The notes: generated from the sequence alone by a model not told the origin. A stretch of 64,000 bases of DNA from Laccaria trichodermophora (GCA_018417955.1 JACTVC010000022.1:620001-684000); one strand, 5' to 3'. Numbered from the stretch's first letter, positions 23,560 to 35,348 are shown. Made by a program: numbers and translations.

Positions 23560-24923
23560 ATCTATGGCGGCCAGTATTGGGGCGAGTTCTATCTCCGAAA
23601 CACGCAGCTTCTCAGCGTTCCTAAACCGTTCATGGTCTTGGCGTTGGATCTAGAGGATTCGCAGTACGTTTGCTTAATTTTTGTGCCTTAGCCAAGCCTA
23701 ATTTCTTATTCAGGCGAAGACTATGTGAGCTGGCGAAGTCACGAGAGAGCGGTGGGACACCTGGCCAAGCAGCCTCGTTAACGGAGCTGCGTAATGTCTT
23801 GCGCGCGAAGATCAAGCACTGGGAGCAGATACGAGGGGTGTACATGCCCGGGCTTCAGCGGCTACAGATGGAGCAGGAAAGGACTAACTCCAGAACGCTG
23901 CGTGCAGAGCACTTCCAGCCACCCCCTCCATCTAATCACCCAGAGCACGTCGACCTCTGGCTTCCCTCCTCCCTTTCCACCACGTCACGCGTATCCGTCA
24001 GCAGTGCTCGCCTCATCGCCGTAGAGGAGAAACTGAGGACGGCCCAGTGCAGTGATGCACTGGAAAATTTGCGATATATCCTCCGCGTCAAGAGCAGGAT
24101 GGTTTTGTTCAAGAATAAAAACGTCAGGGGTCAGAGGGATGGTACGCGGTCTCGGTCAGTTATTGATCGGGTGCATGCCCGTGCTCGGGCTGCAGCCGCA
24201 AAGTATCGCTTTGCCAGATTGGCAAAGCTTTCGCTTTCTGGCCCAGGTGCTTGGGAGAGCTCTCTCCGTGTGCTTCTGGACTCGGACATTCGTGCATACA
24301 GTGACCCAGAGAAGATGCGTTTGTCTGTGGGGCGGAGGGGAACATTGGAGCATGAGGAGGAGGAGGAGCTGGAGGAATCAGGCAGATCAAATTCGCAGGA
24401 AATTGACCTTCGACCACAAATTCAAACCCGACGAGATGGAACAGGGGACACCCACCGCACCCTCTCGTGGATATGGCGGGTGGAGGGCTTTGCTGCCAGC
24501 GGGGAGGATGTAGAAGACGACATCCTATGCTCAGAGTGGGCAAAGAGCAGAGCAAGGGCAAATAGGGCGGAGGAGGAGGTTCTTCTTGTTCGAGAGGAAA
24601 TGAGAAGAACGTTGGAGTTTCTTGAGTGGAAGGCACGCTGGTGGGAGGAAAGGGGCAAGCTGAGAACTCCAGCAGACAAGGACTGTCTGGAGGGCCTTCA
24701 GGCGTACTCAATGGAACAGGCTGCTTTGCATCAGCAGCTCCATGCCAGTTTCAAGGAGATTTGGAAGCAGCCGTTGGAAGACGCAGAGGATGAGGAGGGA
24801 GACGTGGTTGATGGCGAAGGGGGTGGGGGAATTGATGGAGACGATGAGGACGCCGACGACGACAGCGAGGAAGGCGATGACGAGGAAGACGGGGACGACC
24901 CTGATGACGACGACGACGATTGA
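23560..24923 (+). pseudogene. KDZ-type transposase, C-terminal fragment
   Basis: An open frame enters from about 23560 (YGGQYWGEFYLRNTQ, FMVLALDLEDSQ), is interrupted by a 50-nt intron at 23664-23713, and continues to a TGA at 24923. Family-typical segments are the ALDLEDSQRR start, IRGVYMPGL, LRTAQCSDALENLRYILRVK, RGQRDGTRSRSVIDRV, EWAKSRARANRAEEEV and FLEWKARWWEERG. It ends in an acidic Asp/Glu tail encoded by the low-complexity DNA of the right end. The upstream catalytic core expected in a full KDZ transposase is absent: stops occur in all frames before 23540, and another gene ends at 23224. The element therefore cannot be autonomous unless the missing part is supplied from elsewhere. Confidence 0.75.
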
Positions 24924-24929
24924 CGGGAA

Positions 24930-25250
24930 TGCCTACAACGATGTCGAGGGCGAACGAAACGACTGCAATCGAGCCCAGGGAGCAAGGACGAACTGCAAGA
25001 AATGACGACCCTGACAACGACGGCGACGAGGGAAATGGACCCTGACGGCAACGACGATGAGGAGGGAGAGGACCCTGAGCACAACGACGAGGAGGGGAGG
25101 ACCCTAACGGCGGCGAGGGCGGGGAGTGGACCCTGACGGCGATGGCAAGAGGGACCCTGACGTGGAGGGGGTATGGACCCTGACAGTGCCGACGTGGACC
25201 CTGGCAGCAATGACGAAGCCATTAGCACACTGTTCTGTAGTATATAGGCA
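24930..25250 (-). repeat. Right subterminal repeat region of the KDZ-derived element
   Basis: Eight or so copies of GGACCCTGAC or close variants (near 25004-25205) lie in inverse orientation to the left subterminal repeats. Confidence 0.75.
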
Positions 25251-25326
25251 CTGGTAGCTAACTAGCAGACTGGGCAGTTAGGGGAATTGATGCATCAGGT
25301 AAATGGTCAGTTAGGGTAATTGATAC
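25251..25326 (-). repeat. Right TIR of the KDZ-derived element
   Basis: Inverse of 18313-18388. It ends ...GGGTAATTGATAC. Confidence 0.85.
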
Positions 25327-25328
25327 AT

Positions 25329-26302
25329 AATTCTAGCAGCATAGGCTGGGAAGAGGTAGTCCCAGCTGCGAAATCTACTAAGGTCTCCAGAGCAGCGGGT
25401 GATACGCGCTTAGAAGAGATCTCTCGAGCCACGAAACAAGGGATTCCTTCTTTCAAATACCACCTAGCAATTCGTTCTTCGGCCCCGTTCAACCATACCC
25501 CGATATAGCGATCGTCCGCTAGATCCACTTCAACACCAGAATCCGGCATCCAAAATGGTGAACCATGTAGTCGCGACACGTAATCAATGAAAGCTCGTTT
25601 GTCCTTTATACCGCGTTGAGCCTCCGTGATTCCATCCACAGCTAGCGGGAATCGGGTAATTCGCTTTAGGGAATCCAGGTATTCCGAGGCAGGAAAGGCA
25701 GGCCGCGTACCCTGACTCCATAGAGCTCTCTGGTGGTCGTCGTCGAAGTGTTTATCCACGTAGATTCGGTGTAAGGCTTCTATACGTCTATCTGTCTCTT
25801 GATTTATGTTGATTAACTTGTTGATGTAAACGTGATGTATACTCCCTGTATCTATCGCGGGCGTCCTGTCGCTTCTCCAACAATTATTGACGGACTCAAA
25901 CTCGGGGAAGTCGCGCGGATTTCCCGCTGCGGGTGTCACTATTAAGGGTCTCCATTCCTTGCCGGGGAGGCAGAGTTGAGCATTTATGGTAGGGTCAAAT
26001 GGTCCCATGTGTCCGTCGTAACGTCGGTTCTCCTCCTGAAAAAAGCTGACCTGGAGTCTTAAGTTGTCAGGTCTCAAACCAGGGCAGAAGGCGTCGCGAT
26101 ATGAGTTTGGCGAAGTTATTTCCCATAATTTTTTGCCCATCCGCACCAATCTGTGATGTACCGATTCAGGGATATAGTAATCGGGCGGAGGCGGTAGTCT
26201 AGGGATTTGGTCATAGTCCGCGAAGCTGGGTATTCGACTCGGGATGTATCGCCTTGTGTCGTTGTTCCCAGTTCCCACTACATGATTTGGTCGTCCTGAC
26301 AT
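25329..26302 (-). pseudogene. Extra ORF downstream of pol, 5' part
   Basis: The frame begins at 26302 (MSGRPNHVVGTG), 200 bp after the gag-pol stop, and runs into the KDZ insertion. The protein has a Pro/Tyr-rich start (LPPPPDYYIPESVHHRL) and a Trp/Arg-rich middle. Near its end is a segment (YIGVWLNGAEERIARWYLKE, then GIPCFVAREIS) of a type I remember from many Agaricomycete hypothetical proteins, possibly all derived from such elements. Together with 18310-15787 it would encode roughly 1,150 residues. There is no resemblance to an envelope protein: no signal peptide or membrane helix. The host ORF was disrupted by the KDZ element. Confidence 0.65.
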
Positions 26303-26502
26303 TTCGGACAGCTCAGAACGCGATCGCGCTTTTCAGCGGCGGGACGCCCGAGTGGCAGTTCTGATGATTGTTTGAGGTTGAGTACGGATTTGAGTTCGGA
26401 CTAGTAGAAATTTCGGAGTTTTAATACAACTGTACAGTACTATTACTTAATGGCGGATTATAGGGTAGTGGTCGCATTTCTGGAATACGGACAGGGGTTC
26501 GA

Positions 26503-27858
26503 TTAAACGGGTATACCCTTAGCCTTGTGGTAGTCTCGTTTAAGCAAGGCTGAGTTGCGTAAGTCGTATTCCGAAACCCAAGAGTCGTTGGCTGGACCAT
26601 AGCCCTTCCACCTGACCAGATACATCCTTCGGTTAGCTTTCTTTTTACCGACTAGTTGGTGGCCTAGAATAGCCTCGACTTCGTATTCTTCTGAAGCTTT
26701 CAGTTCTCGGGTGGAGGGTAGTTCCGTTCGTTCGCTGAATCTGTCAGGAGAAGGGGTATATTTCTTTAGATGGTCTATGTTGAATACTGGGTGCATAGTG
26801 TATGTGTCCGGTAGTCTGAGGCGATAAACTTGAGGGTTGATTCTTTCCACTACTTCGAAGGGTCCGATCATTCGTTGCACTAATTTCTTCCCTGTCCCTT
26901 CCACATCGACTAGTTCTAGAGAATGAGGATTGACAAGAGCCCAATCTCCTTCCTTCATGGTTTGAATAGGCCGGCGTCTTTTGTCATAGGCCTTGGCTTG
27001 TCTGTCCTGGGCTAGAGCGATGGCATCCTTAGCATATGATCGGTGCATCTCCAGCGTTTCTACAAAGTCCTCTGCTGATTGACTAGGAAGGAAGGGACGC
27101 CGCGAGGGATCAATTTCCGGTACGATGGCTCCGGTCGATATTCGAGGGTTATATCCCATTAGTAGGAAGTTCGGGGCGTATTTTGTAGAAGAATGCATGC
27201 TGCTGTTGTAGGAATAAGCTAGTACGCTCAGCCATTTGGACCAATTTTCCTTGTCGTTAGACACATAAGCGCGTAACATTTGTTCTATCATGGCGTTAAG
27301 GATTTCCGTTTGTCCATCGGTCTGGGGATGATGAGCCGAGGATAGAGCCATGACACTGCCGTAATTAGCGACGACTGATCTCCAAAATATGGTCGCCCAT
27401 CGTTTATCCCTGTCTGAAATTATAACTTCGGGCAACCCATAAACATTCACCACTTTTTCCACAAATAGTTTAGCGAATCCTTCTTGAGTTAAAGTAGTAT
27501 GAGTGGGGATAATGACAGCGAACTTTGTGAGCTTATCCACAATGACCAAAATAGCGGTATAACCTTGTTCTCCCGAAGCTGGTAGACCAGTAATCATGTC
27601 CATAGATACCGTAGAGAAGGGTCTGGAGGGTATATGCGCGGGCCTTAGCGCGCCCATCTTAGCTCGATGATCCGTCTTAATTTTCTGACAAACGTCGCAC
27701 GTGGAGGCGTACATTTCCGCGTCTTTGTTCATGGATGGCCAGAAAAAGAGCTCCTGTAATCGCGCTATGAAGCGGCGAGGTCCGGCATGAGCACTTTCAT
27801 AGGGAGATTCATGGATCCACCTCAGCACGTAGTTGACCTTAGATTTTGGGACACAGAG
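26503..27858 (-). pseudogene. pol: integrase and chromodomain
   Basis: This is the last segment of the single gag-pol frame. The zinc-binding HHCC region is visible (HESPYESAH, then CDVC), followed by the DDE core: Asp in VSMDMITGLP, Asp in VIISDRDKRW and Glu in DGQTEILN. A GPY/F-like region follows (MIGPFEVVERI). The C-terminal chromodomain (YEVEAILGH, YLVRWKGYG, SWVSEYDL) defines a chromovirus; in that group it targets integration to marked chromatin. It ends in a genuine TAA at 26503-26505. It is separated from the RNase H segment by the TGA at 27859-27861. Confidence 0.9.
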
Positions 27859-29952
27859 TCATGTCTTCCATCCAGCATTGATAAAGTACAGCAGTCCATC
27901 CGATCCTCTCTGAAAGTGACTGGCGGATACCACTGTTTTCTCATTGGGTTGAATTTTCACGTATCGAGGGGCGAAGAAGGAGTCTGCCTCGTAACCTTCC
28001 GCGAACTCTCTACAAATGTTTGGATCGACCGATATTAGCAATTGCGATCTTTCAGACCAATCTTCGTTGAGAGGTAACTCTGAAGGTTTAACTCCCGTTG
28101 GATATGTCCATGGGTCCGCTTTAAAAAACGGTAGCACGTCCCCCTGTTCATCCAGGTCTAGAGGCTGTTCGGGGTTGCTAGTAACTTTAGCATCTATTTC
28201 CTTCTCTTTTTCTTCTGGCGTTTCGCGCTTCTCCTCAGCTGCGAGTTGTCGTCTGGTGCGTACAGCGGCGGCAGTCTTATCTACGATATCTTCCCACCAC
28301 ATTACACAGAAGGCAGCTTTAGGGGCAGCTGCTCTGAAGATTCGGTCTTCAACTTTCTGAGCTATGTTACGCTTTATGTCGTCCTGCTCAATAGGAACAT
28401 TCTCATCATTCAACGGTGAGTCGTGCGGCGGAATTCGAATAAGACGAGATAAAGGATCAACGTTGGAATGGATGTGTCCTGCTCTATGAACTATTTTGAG
28501 ACCGGGGTAAGCTGCAAACACGGCCCCCCAGGCTGCTAATCGTCTGTTGGCGTTTTCGTAGACTCGCGCCCATACTAGGGCGGCGTGGTCCGTTATCAAG
28601 GTAATATTTTTGCCTTCTATAAATGGTTGAAACTTGACAAGAGCTTCTTTTGCGGCCAAGGCTTCTCTTTCGGTTGCGCTGTAATTTCGTTCGGCGGATT
28701 TAAAGGTCCTACTCCAGTAAGCGATTACTCGCTCGACGTGAACAATTGTTTCATCCAGAGTCGCCCCCCACTCATCTCGGCGTTCCACTTCATGTTGGTC
28801 TTTATGAAGTTTGACGACTAGATTAGGTACCTCCTTTCTTGCTTGCCAGGCGGCTTCCAACCTAGTGTAACAGGGGGTTCCCTTGAGATCTTTAACTTGT
28901 ATGGGCTGAACTTGTTGCAAGCTGGCGCCTAACGCGATGTCCGATGCATCAGTGTACAATCGGTAAGCCTGGCCCGCAGCTGGATGTCCGAGTACGGGAG
29001 CGTTTGCTAGGGCTTCCTTGGCTTGCTGGTAGGCTACTTCTTGTTCCGCGCACCATTGCCATCTTACGCCTTTCTTGAGGAGGTCAAATAGGGGCGCTGC
29101 GATCATGGAATAGAAGGGTATATAAGAGGAGAAATAAACGACCATTCCTAGGAATTTCTGTAGGTCGCTGACAGAGGTAGGTCGGGCGAGATCCATTATA
29201 GCTTGGACTTTCTCCTTATGAGTAGATAGTCCTAGCCTCGAAACTTTCTGTCCTAGCAGTAGTATAGATGAGTATCCAACGTAGCACTTGGCTGGGGATA
29301 GGGTTATTCCAGCTTTCGCAATGGCTCCCAAGACTCTGTCGAGATGTTCCAAGTGTTCCGCCCAATCCTTGGAGTACACAACTATGTCGTCGATGTAGAC
29401 CAAGGCGAAGAGCCATAGGAATGGAGCCAGTACTCCTTGCATGATTCTCTGGAAGATGGAAGGGCCATTTTGCAGCCCAAAGGGCATTCTTTTGAACTGC
29501 CATAACCCCAGGTGACACCTGAAAGCTGTCTTTTCTTTAGCGTCGTCGGCCATTTCAAGTTGGGTAAATCCAGCTAATGCGTCAAAGGATGATAGAACTT
29601 GTGAGCCTGACAATGCTTGGATAATTTCGGATTGGCGGGGAATGGGGAACTCATCCGGTATGGTTTTGGCGTTGAGCTTGCGGTAATCCACTACGAGCCG
29701 TGGTTTGCCATTCCTGTAGACTACTAGCGCTGGGAAACCCCATGGGCTGATAGACGGTTCTATGACACCGGCCTCAAACCAAGATTTGAGTTGTTGGTCG
29801 ATTACTTCCCTCTTAGCCGGCGAGGCTCCGTACATGGGTTCTGAAATCGGATGCATGTTAGGGAGCAGCGGAATCTGTACTCGCGCATCTATATGACCTA
29901 ATCGTCCGTCGACACCGAAGGCTGCTGCATTTCTGCGCAAAACTTCGGTTAG
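27859..29952 (-). pseudogene. pol: reverse transcriptase and RNase H
   Basis: The reverse transcriptase motifs are intact: RLVVDYRKLN, SSFDALAGFTQLEM, FGLQNGPSIFQRIM and the catalytic YIDDIVVYSKD. RNase H shows LYTDASDIALGASL, the Glu in ATEREALAAKEAL and the Asp in LITDHAALVWA. Between the first two RNase H motifs is an insertion of roughly 70 residues, much longer than the usual spacing, containing Gln/Val/Lys-rich sequence. The segment begins after the TGA at 29953-29955 and ends at the TGA at 27859-27861, in one uninterrupted frame with its neighbours. Confidence 0.9.
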
Positions 29953-31020
29953 TCATTCTCGGTATTCTTCAGGAATGTCTGGTCCGAGATTGACTAATTT
30001 ATCCACGTCCCCACTTACTGGATCCTCAGGAACCACTGTAGTTTTCGGTCCCCAAGACTCATTGTCCTCAAAGCGATCATCGTGCCCAGGGGAGTCTGCT
30101 GTTGGATTGGCGGCGGAAGCTAGGTCCTGTGCCTTTAAAGTACCTATTATGGTTCTTTTTAAGGCTTCCGCGGAAGCTACCATTCTGTTCAAATGATCTT
30201 CATCCTTGGGAGTGTCTAACATTGTTTCAGGATCATGCAGGTAGCCCACGACTTCTCCAGCCCTAACGTATCGGGGATGCGGACTCGGGTTAGCTATGGG
30301 GATAAAAGGACAGGTTGCATTGATCCAAGTCGTGGGGGCTGCCATGATGTTCTGATCGTCCGTTCCAATAATAACTTTTTCAATGATCCAATCCTCTCGA
30401 CCTTCGAACATCGCATGAACTGCAACGTTACGCACACTATTCAGCTGTATCAGGCTGTCTTCCAAAGCAACCACTTCCATAAGCTTAGTCGCGCTGGTCT
30501 TAGTCTTAGCGCGGGCTACAGCCTTTCGTCGTATAAATGATTTGGTAGTGTAGGCTACTCTTATTTCAAATCCTAGGTCAATGTTCTGGGAGGAGGCAGC
30601 GGGTATCACGCGCCCAGATCGTCCTACCGCAACTTCGCAATGCCCGGAAGCGTATCTGGTTACACTAAGTTCGTAGGTGGTCTGGAAGTCTTCTCCAAGT
30701 AGTAAAGGTACGTTCATATTCCTGACAACGTAGGCCTCTAGTTCAAAGCTCACTATCGATTGATCTTGCGCGAGGACAAATAACTCAGTCTTAATATAGC
30801 CTAAAACCTTTGCTCCTCCAGTAAAGTGATATAATTTCATCCTTAAGCCTTCGTGTAGACGCGGCGCATTTGTTAGGGATTTCCAGAATTCTTCCGATAT
30901 GAGAGTGATATCCGCTCCTGAGTCTAACCGAGCACGGATAGCTTCGGATTCGAGGTTTCCGACTTTAGCTTGCATGTGTAAGGCTTTCGTTCCTAGCGAA
31001 CCCATTCCTTCCGGTAAGGA
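29953..31020 (-). pseudogene. pol: aspartic protease region
   Basis: The retropepsin-type active site (ARLDSGADITLIS) lies about 30 residues after the in-frame TGA at 31021-31023. The flap/second-strand region follows (VPLLLGEDFQTTYELSV). The remainder links to reverse transcriptase. It is bounded downstream by the TGA at 29953-29955. Confidence 0.85.
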
Positions 31021-34000
31021 TCAACCTTTAGTGGCAGGGAAGATCCGACCAGGTTCGTAGATTTGTTCCACCTTCTTAATCTTAACAGGCGTGGGTTTAT
31101 TTACTCGCAAAGGGATGAGATCCTCCTTTTCCTTGCCTTTGCTGTAATTTTTGGTTTTACGCGCATTACGATGCGAAGGATATACCTTATGAAGCTCAGC
31201 GTCAGTACGTCGTTCGACTTTAGCTTCCTTTTCGCACGAGTTCGCAGCGGGAGTCTCACGCTTTTCAGCAGCGAAGGAGCTTCTTTGGAGCCCTTGGGAT
31301 GAGTGGATTTCAATCGCGTAGTTCTTAAGCATTCGTTCACTCTCATAAGCAGAAAGGATGGCGTTAGATTCAACCAGCATGACTAAATATTCTCTATCTG
31401 CTTCTTCCTCCTCGTCCCATACTACATGAATTTTGTGAGCGTTCCGGAGAGAGTTCCATTTCCCGTAATGGGGGCAGTCCCTATGGAAATGCTTAGGACT
31501 GGTACAAATGTAGCAGTCTCCGTTGGGTTCTTGTGGGCTAACTTTAGAATCATCTCTTTCGAAGGTTATTCCATTAACCGTTTTACCGTGGGGGAATTCC
31601 TGCTTAACGGGCGTAGTCTTGCGCCCTCCAGAACGTGGTGGAGGTCTGCGATTGTTGTTAGAGACGAAGTTTGCGTCTCGTTCAAGTTCTCCTTCCTCAT
31701 CCGAGGAACAAGATTCTAACTGAACTCCTTCACTAATAGGTCCTACCTCCGCTGCGTGTGCTGCGCGCGTTCGGTTGTTCCTATAAAATGGCGAGGGCCG
31801 CTTATTGCGTTCGGCCTGCTGCCAGGAAGATATGAGACCATTCTTCATTCGTTTAGCAACTGATTGAGCGGATAATATCGTAGGACAAATATTTTCGCTG
31901 AGATAATGCGACCATTCCACAGGTTGCCTGCGAAGTATACGCGCAACCGCAGTGGGTCCATCCACTTCATCAGGGTGAAGGAAGTGGTGATATCTAACGC
32001 GTCGTTGAATATACTCTAGCGGGCTTTCTTGCTCGTGACCCTTGTTCCGGAAGGTCATTTCGTCGAACTCGAAGGTTCGGTCCCGTACCCATTCTTCATC
32101 TAGGAAATGAGCTTGGATACCGATCATCATATTATCCCAGTCAACCGAGAAATAATCGCGGTCTGGGGCTGGCAAGGTTTCCCACCAGCTTAGGGCATAT
32201 GAGGACCATTTAAAGGGAGCTAACTGAGCTATTCCTTCTTTCATCTTGGGTCCCAGTCTAGCAAGGAATCCCATGTTGCTCAAGTAGTTGATGGCGGTCT
32301 CGCCTGCCCCATCCCATTCAGGCAACACCGCGCTATTGAGCTTGCGGTTCAACTGCCATTCCTCAGGAAGTCGCCACCAGGGAATAATGTTGGGGTCTTG
32401 AGAGTTGGTATCTCCATTATTCCCTCCTCCGCCACCTCCGCCGCCACCCCCGCCACCGCCACCCCCATTACCGCCACTATTGTTTCGTGGCAGGATGTAC
32501 CAAGAAGCGGGTGGCGTCGGTCCATTGGGTCCTCCAGGATTGCCACCTCCTCTCGCGTTACCATTGCTGCTAGAGGAGGAGGATCCTCCAGAGGGAGGGC
32601 CTTGTCGACCAGGAATTGGATTATTCCCTTGACCGGGATTCACATTACTCTCAGGGGGGTGAATCGGGTTGGTCTCGTGCTGATTGTTTCGCGACCGGAA
32701 GGAATAACTAGTCCATGACTTCGGACTTGGTATGCGCGAGCTAAACGCAGCATGTGTCCAAGGTTGATTGCGACTATTACCCGAAGCGACAGTCGTGGGG
32801 CCGTTGTTCGATGTCCCCGTTTTAACTGAGGAGGAGTCTACGGCAGAAATTCCGATAGCACCCAATCCAGGTAGTCTAGACACCGGATGTCGTTTATTCA
32901 GCAAGACTGAAATGGATCCCGGTACTGGAGGGTCGGAGGCAAACCTGACATTTTGACCTTCATTTGCTGCGGAATTTCGCGCAAGGTCTTGCTTGGTGGT
33001 AGGGGTAACGGAGGAGCTCCCAGTGGTAGTAGATTCAGCTTTAATCGTTCCTTGAAACCCTCGAGGGCGATGTACGGTGAATTCCTTAGGGATGGTACTA
33101 TCCTTATAGGCTCGTTTGCGCAAATATGCAGCAATCTCCAATAGGTCTTCGGGCAGTCGTTCGTAATATTCAGGTCTAGCCAGTAGCTGACCGACCTTGC
33201 TCCTAGCAGACCCGTTGCCGAAAATCGACCGAAGAGAGCCTCTGGTAGATTCGTAAGAGCTGACGGACATTCGATCTTCATTTCCGTACATTCGAGTGAG
33301 AGTGTTAAGTTCTTGCGCTAGATGTTTGGCAGCTACAGTCGTTCGGTGTTGTAGAACACGATATGTCGCTAGTATTTCAGTTCGACTTGCACAGGATGCG
33401 AGCATTCATAAGAAGTGGAAGTCGTAGTCGAGCACGAAACGGTCACGATCCCGTTTATGGAAGAAGTCAGCCAGGACTTGTAGCACTTGATCTATGGTTA
33501 CTACCACTTGGGAGGCCTCGAGCAACAGGGATCGTTCGACTCCGTAGACAATTTCGTTACCAGTATACCTTACGAGGTCCTTCTTACCGATCTTGTAGAG
33601 AGAGAATTTTCAGACAGCAGCCCCTAGATCGTCCCATCGACAATCTCTGGGTGTTTTATATACCAGTTCAATGGCACACCTTAGGCGCTCGCATTCGTAC
33701 TTTGTTCGGCTGGGAAGGATCCCGTCGATAGCTCCTAAGGGAACTAAAACATCCTCATCCTTCACAGGATCAAAATCTCCAAATACACGTGTCGCCGTCC
33801 GTGTAACAGATTCAGCCCAGACTGGCAGGTCTCTGTAGGGATCGATATCCCAGAATATGGTCTTGAGTTCGGATGTACTTCCACCATCCACGGACGTAGT
33901 CTCCGTTCCTTCATGCTCCATCTGGCTGGACGTAGAGGATCGAGTTCCATTATTCTTAGTAGTACGCTGGATAGCGGCTTTTAAGTTTAATAAGTCCTCC

Positions 34001-34911
34001 ACAAATTCAGGATCGGGACGGGGTGAATCTTCCTGAATTGAGGCAGCGGTTCGACTCGCGCCAGTGACTGAAGGTTGACGTGTCCCTTTATTCTGAGCGC
34101 TGATCCGAACATTGTTCGCGCTCCTGAGAGCAGCGGGAGGATTCGAAACAGCCTTACTCGTGATTGGTAGACGACTCGCGCTTGAATAAGCAGTGGATTT
34201 CGAGGACGATCCTTCCTTGAAGGGATTGTCGGGAGTATGGGGACCGGTAAGCACAGGTCCAGATGCGGGTATAGAACCATGATTCGTGGGCGACGCTGCT
34301 TCGGGGTCTGGTTCTTCAGTCATAGTCACGTTCTTCCCTTTCTTCCTTGTAGTCAGCGGGGTGACGAGGTCCCGACTAGCGGAGTTGTTGGTATTACGGA
34401 TTTTGTTTTTAGAGAAATCTTCTCCGATGGGAGGGATCGATGAACTCATAGGGCAGAGTGTAGAATCGATTCGCTGGCGACCTCCCGGTTTAAGAGGAGG
34501 CGTTTGGTGGTCTGGGCGTAAACAGGGAAGTGGTCGCCCTGAAGTTCCGATCAACAGGGACAGAGGAATCAGGGAATGGGTATTGTAAGGGTTTTGAGAG
34601 AGGAAGGCACTTTCACGATAGTAAAGGGCGTAGCTCGAACTGTTTGGGAGAGTCTTCAGTTTCGTAGTCAACCCAGGAGGAGTGAAAGTTCCGGGCAACA
34701 AATTCTGGGCACTTGAACTTCTGAGCGAAGGTTTCTCGAGAGCAGCGAATGTACGCGCTAAGGGGTATCGAGAGTCTTCAAGCAGGGGTTCTTCGTCATT
34801 CGGAGTCGCGCAAATGATGATTGATGCAGCGAGGGTGAATGAAGTTTCCAACAGGGTGTTCTCGACTGCGGCGAGAGGTCGCGCTGTCGAGAATTCAAGG
34901 GTCTCGACCAT
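31021..34911 (-). pseudogene. gag with CCHC zinc knuckle
   Basis: The frame starts at 34911 (MVETLEFSTARP) and runs on to pol. TGA codons interrupt it at 33610-33612 and 33406-33408, and the segment ends at the TGA at 31021-31023. The N-terminal third is Ser/Thr/Pro-rich. A long Gly run is encoded at about 32421-32465. The capsid-like part is Trp-rich (WRLPEEWQLNRKLNSAVL, YALSWWETLP). The zinc knuckle is CYICTSPKHFHRDC (C-x2-C-x4-H-x4-C), near 31480-31521. The N-terminal extension before the capsid-like region is long, about 800 residues. Confidence 0.85.
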
Positions 34912-35031
34912 GGTCGACTTGTTTTCTGGATGGTCTAGTAGAGTAGTCGTAGTAGTTGCGCTGGAAACGACGGTCAGTTGACAGATTGTGTCAAGGGAAC
35001 TTACCTTTTGGGGTTTCTCCGCTGTACTTTA
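34912..35031 (-). promoter_or_regulatory. Retroelement leader with a possible 5' UTR intron
   Basis: On the minus strand, a GTAAGT donor at 35004 and a TTTCCAG acceptor at 34961 would define a 44-nt intron 50 bp before the gag ATG. It is short for this genome, so it is only a candidate. The leader is interrupted upstream by the TIR element. Confidence 0.35.
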
Positions 35032-35090
35032 CCCTCCCCGGCTTAATCCATATGGAATCCATGGAAGGGGGGTGGATTCCAGGAATTCCA

Positions 35091-35348
35091 GATGGATTCC
35101 ATGGAATGGCTGATGGACTCCATACTTTCTGAAGATGGATTCCATGGAATGGCTGATGGACTCCATACTTTCTGGAGATGGATTCCATGGAATGGCTGAT
35201 GGACTCCATACTTTCTGAAGATGGATTCCATGGAATGGCTGATGGACTCCATACTTTCTGAAGATGGATTCCATGGAATGGCTGATGGACTCCATACTTT
35301 CTGGAGATGGATTCCATGGAATGGCTGATGGACTCCATGCTTCTTTCA
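35091..35348. repeat. 43-bp tandem array, six copies
   Basis: Copies start at 35091, 35134, 35177, 35220, 35263 and 35306. Each carries GATGGATTCCATGGAATGGC followed by TGATGGACTCCATACTTTCT. Each unit includes the palindrome GGATTCCATGGAATGG, so a transcript could form repeated hairpins. Only one or two positions vary between copies, which suggests recent amplification. Confidence 0.9.

Larger units (their letters stand above)
18313..25326. mobile_element. 7.0-kb KDZ-derived DNA transposon nested in the LTR element
   Basis: 76-bp terminal inverted repeats (18313-18388 and 25251-25326) begin GTATCAATTACCCT. Inside each end lie many copies of a subterminal word, GTCAGGGTCC on the left and its complement GGACCCTGAC on the right. 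Long clustered subterminal repeats are typical of KDZ/Zisupton-like transposons. The cargo is a 677-aa HMG-like protein gene (minus), a 308-aa RNase H1-N-type protein gene (plus) and only the C-terminal part of a KDZ-type transposase (plus). The target duplication is unclear: AT is shared by both flanks, but excising the element with one AT does not restore an open frame in the surrounding ORF. Confidence 0.8.

Noticed and set aside
26503..34911. TGA recoded as an amino acid genome-wide
   Set aside because: Several convincing genes here end in TGA (zinc-finger gene at 46276, histidine phosphatase at 43136), so TGA is a normal stop.
35091..35348. CRISPR-like regular array
   Set aside because: The 43-bp units are contiguous with no unique spacers, there are no cas genes, and the genome is eukaryotic; a plain tandem repeat.
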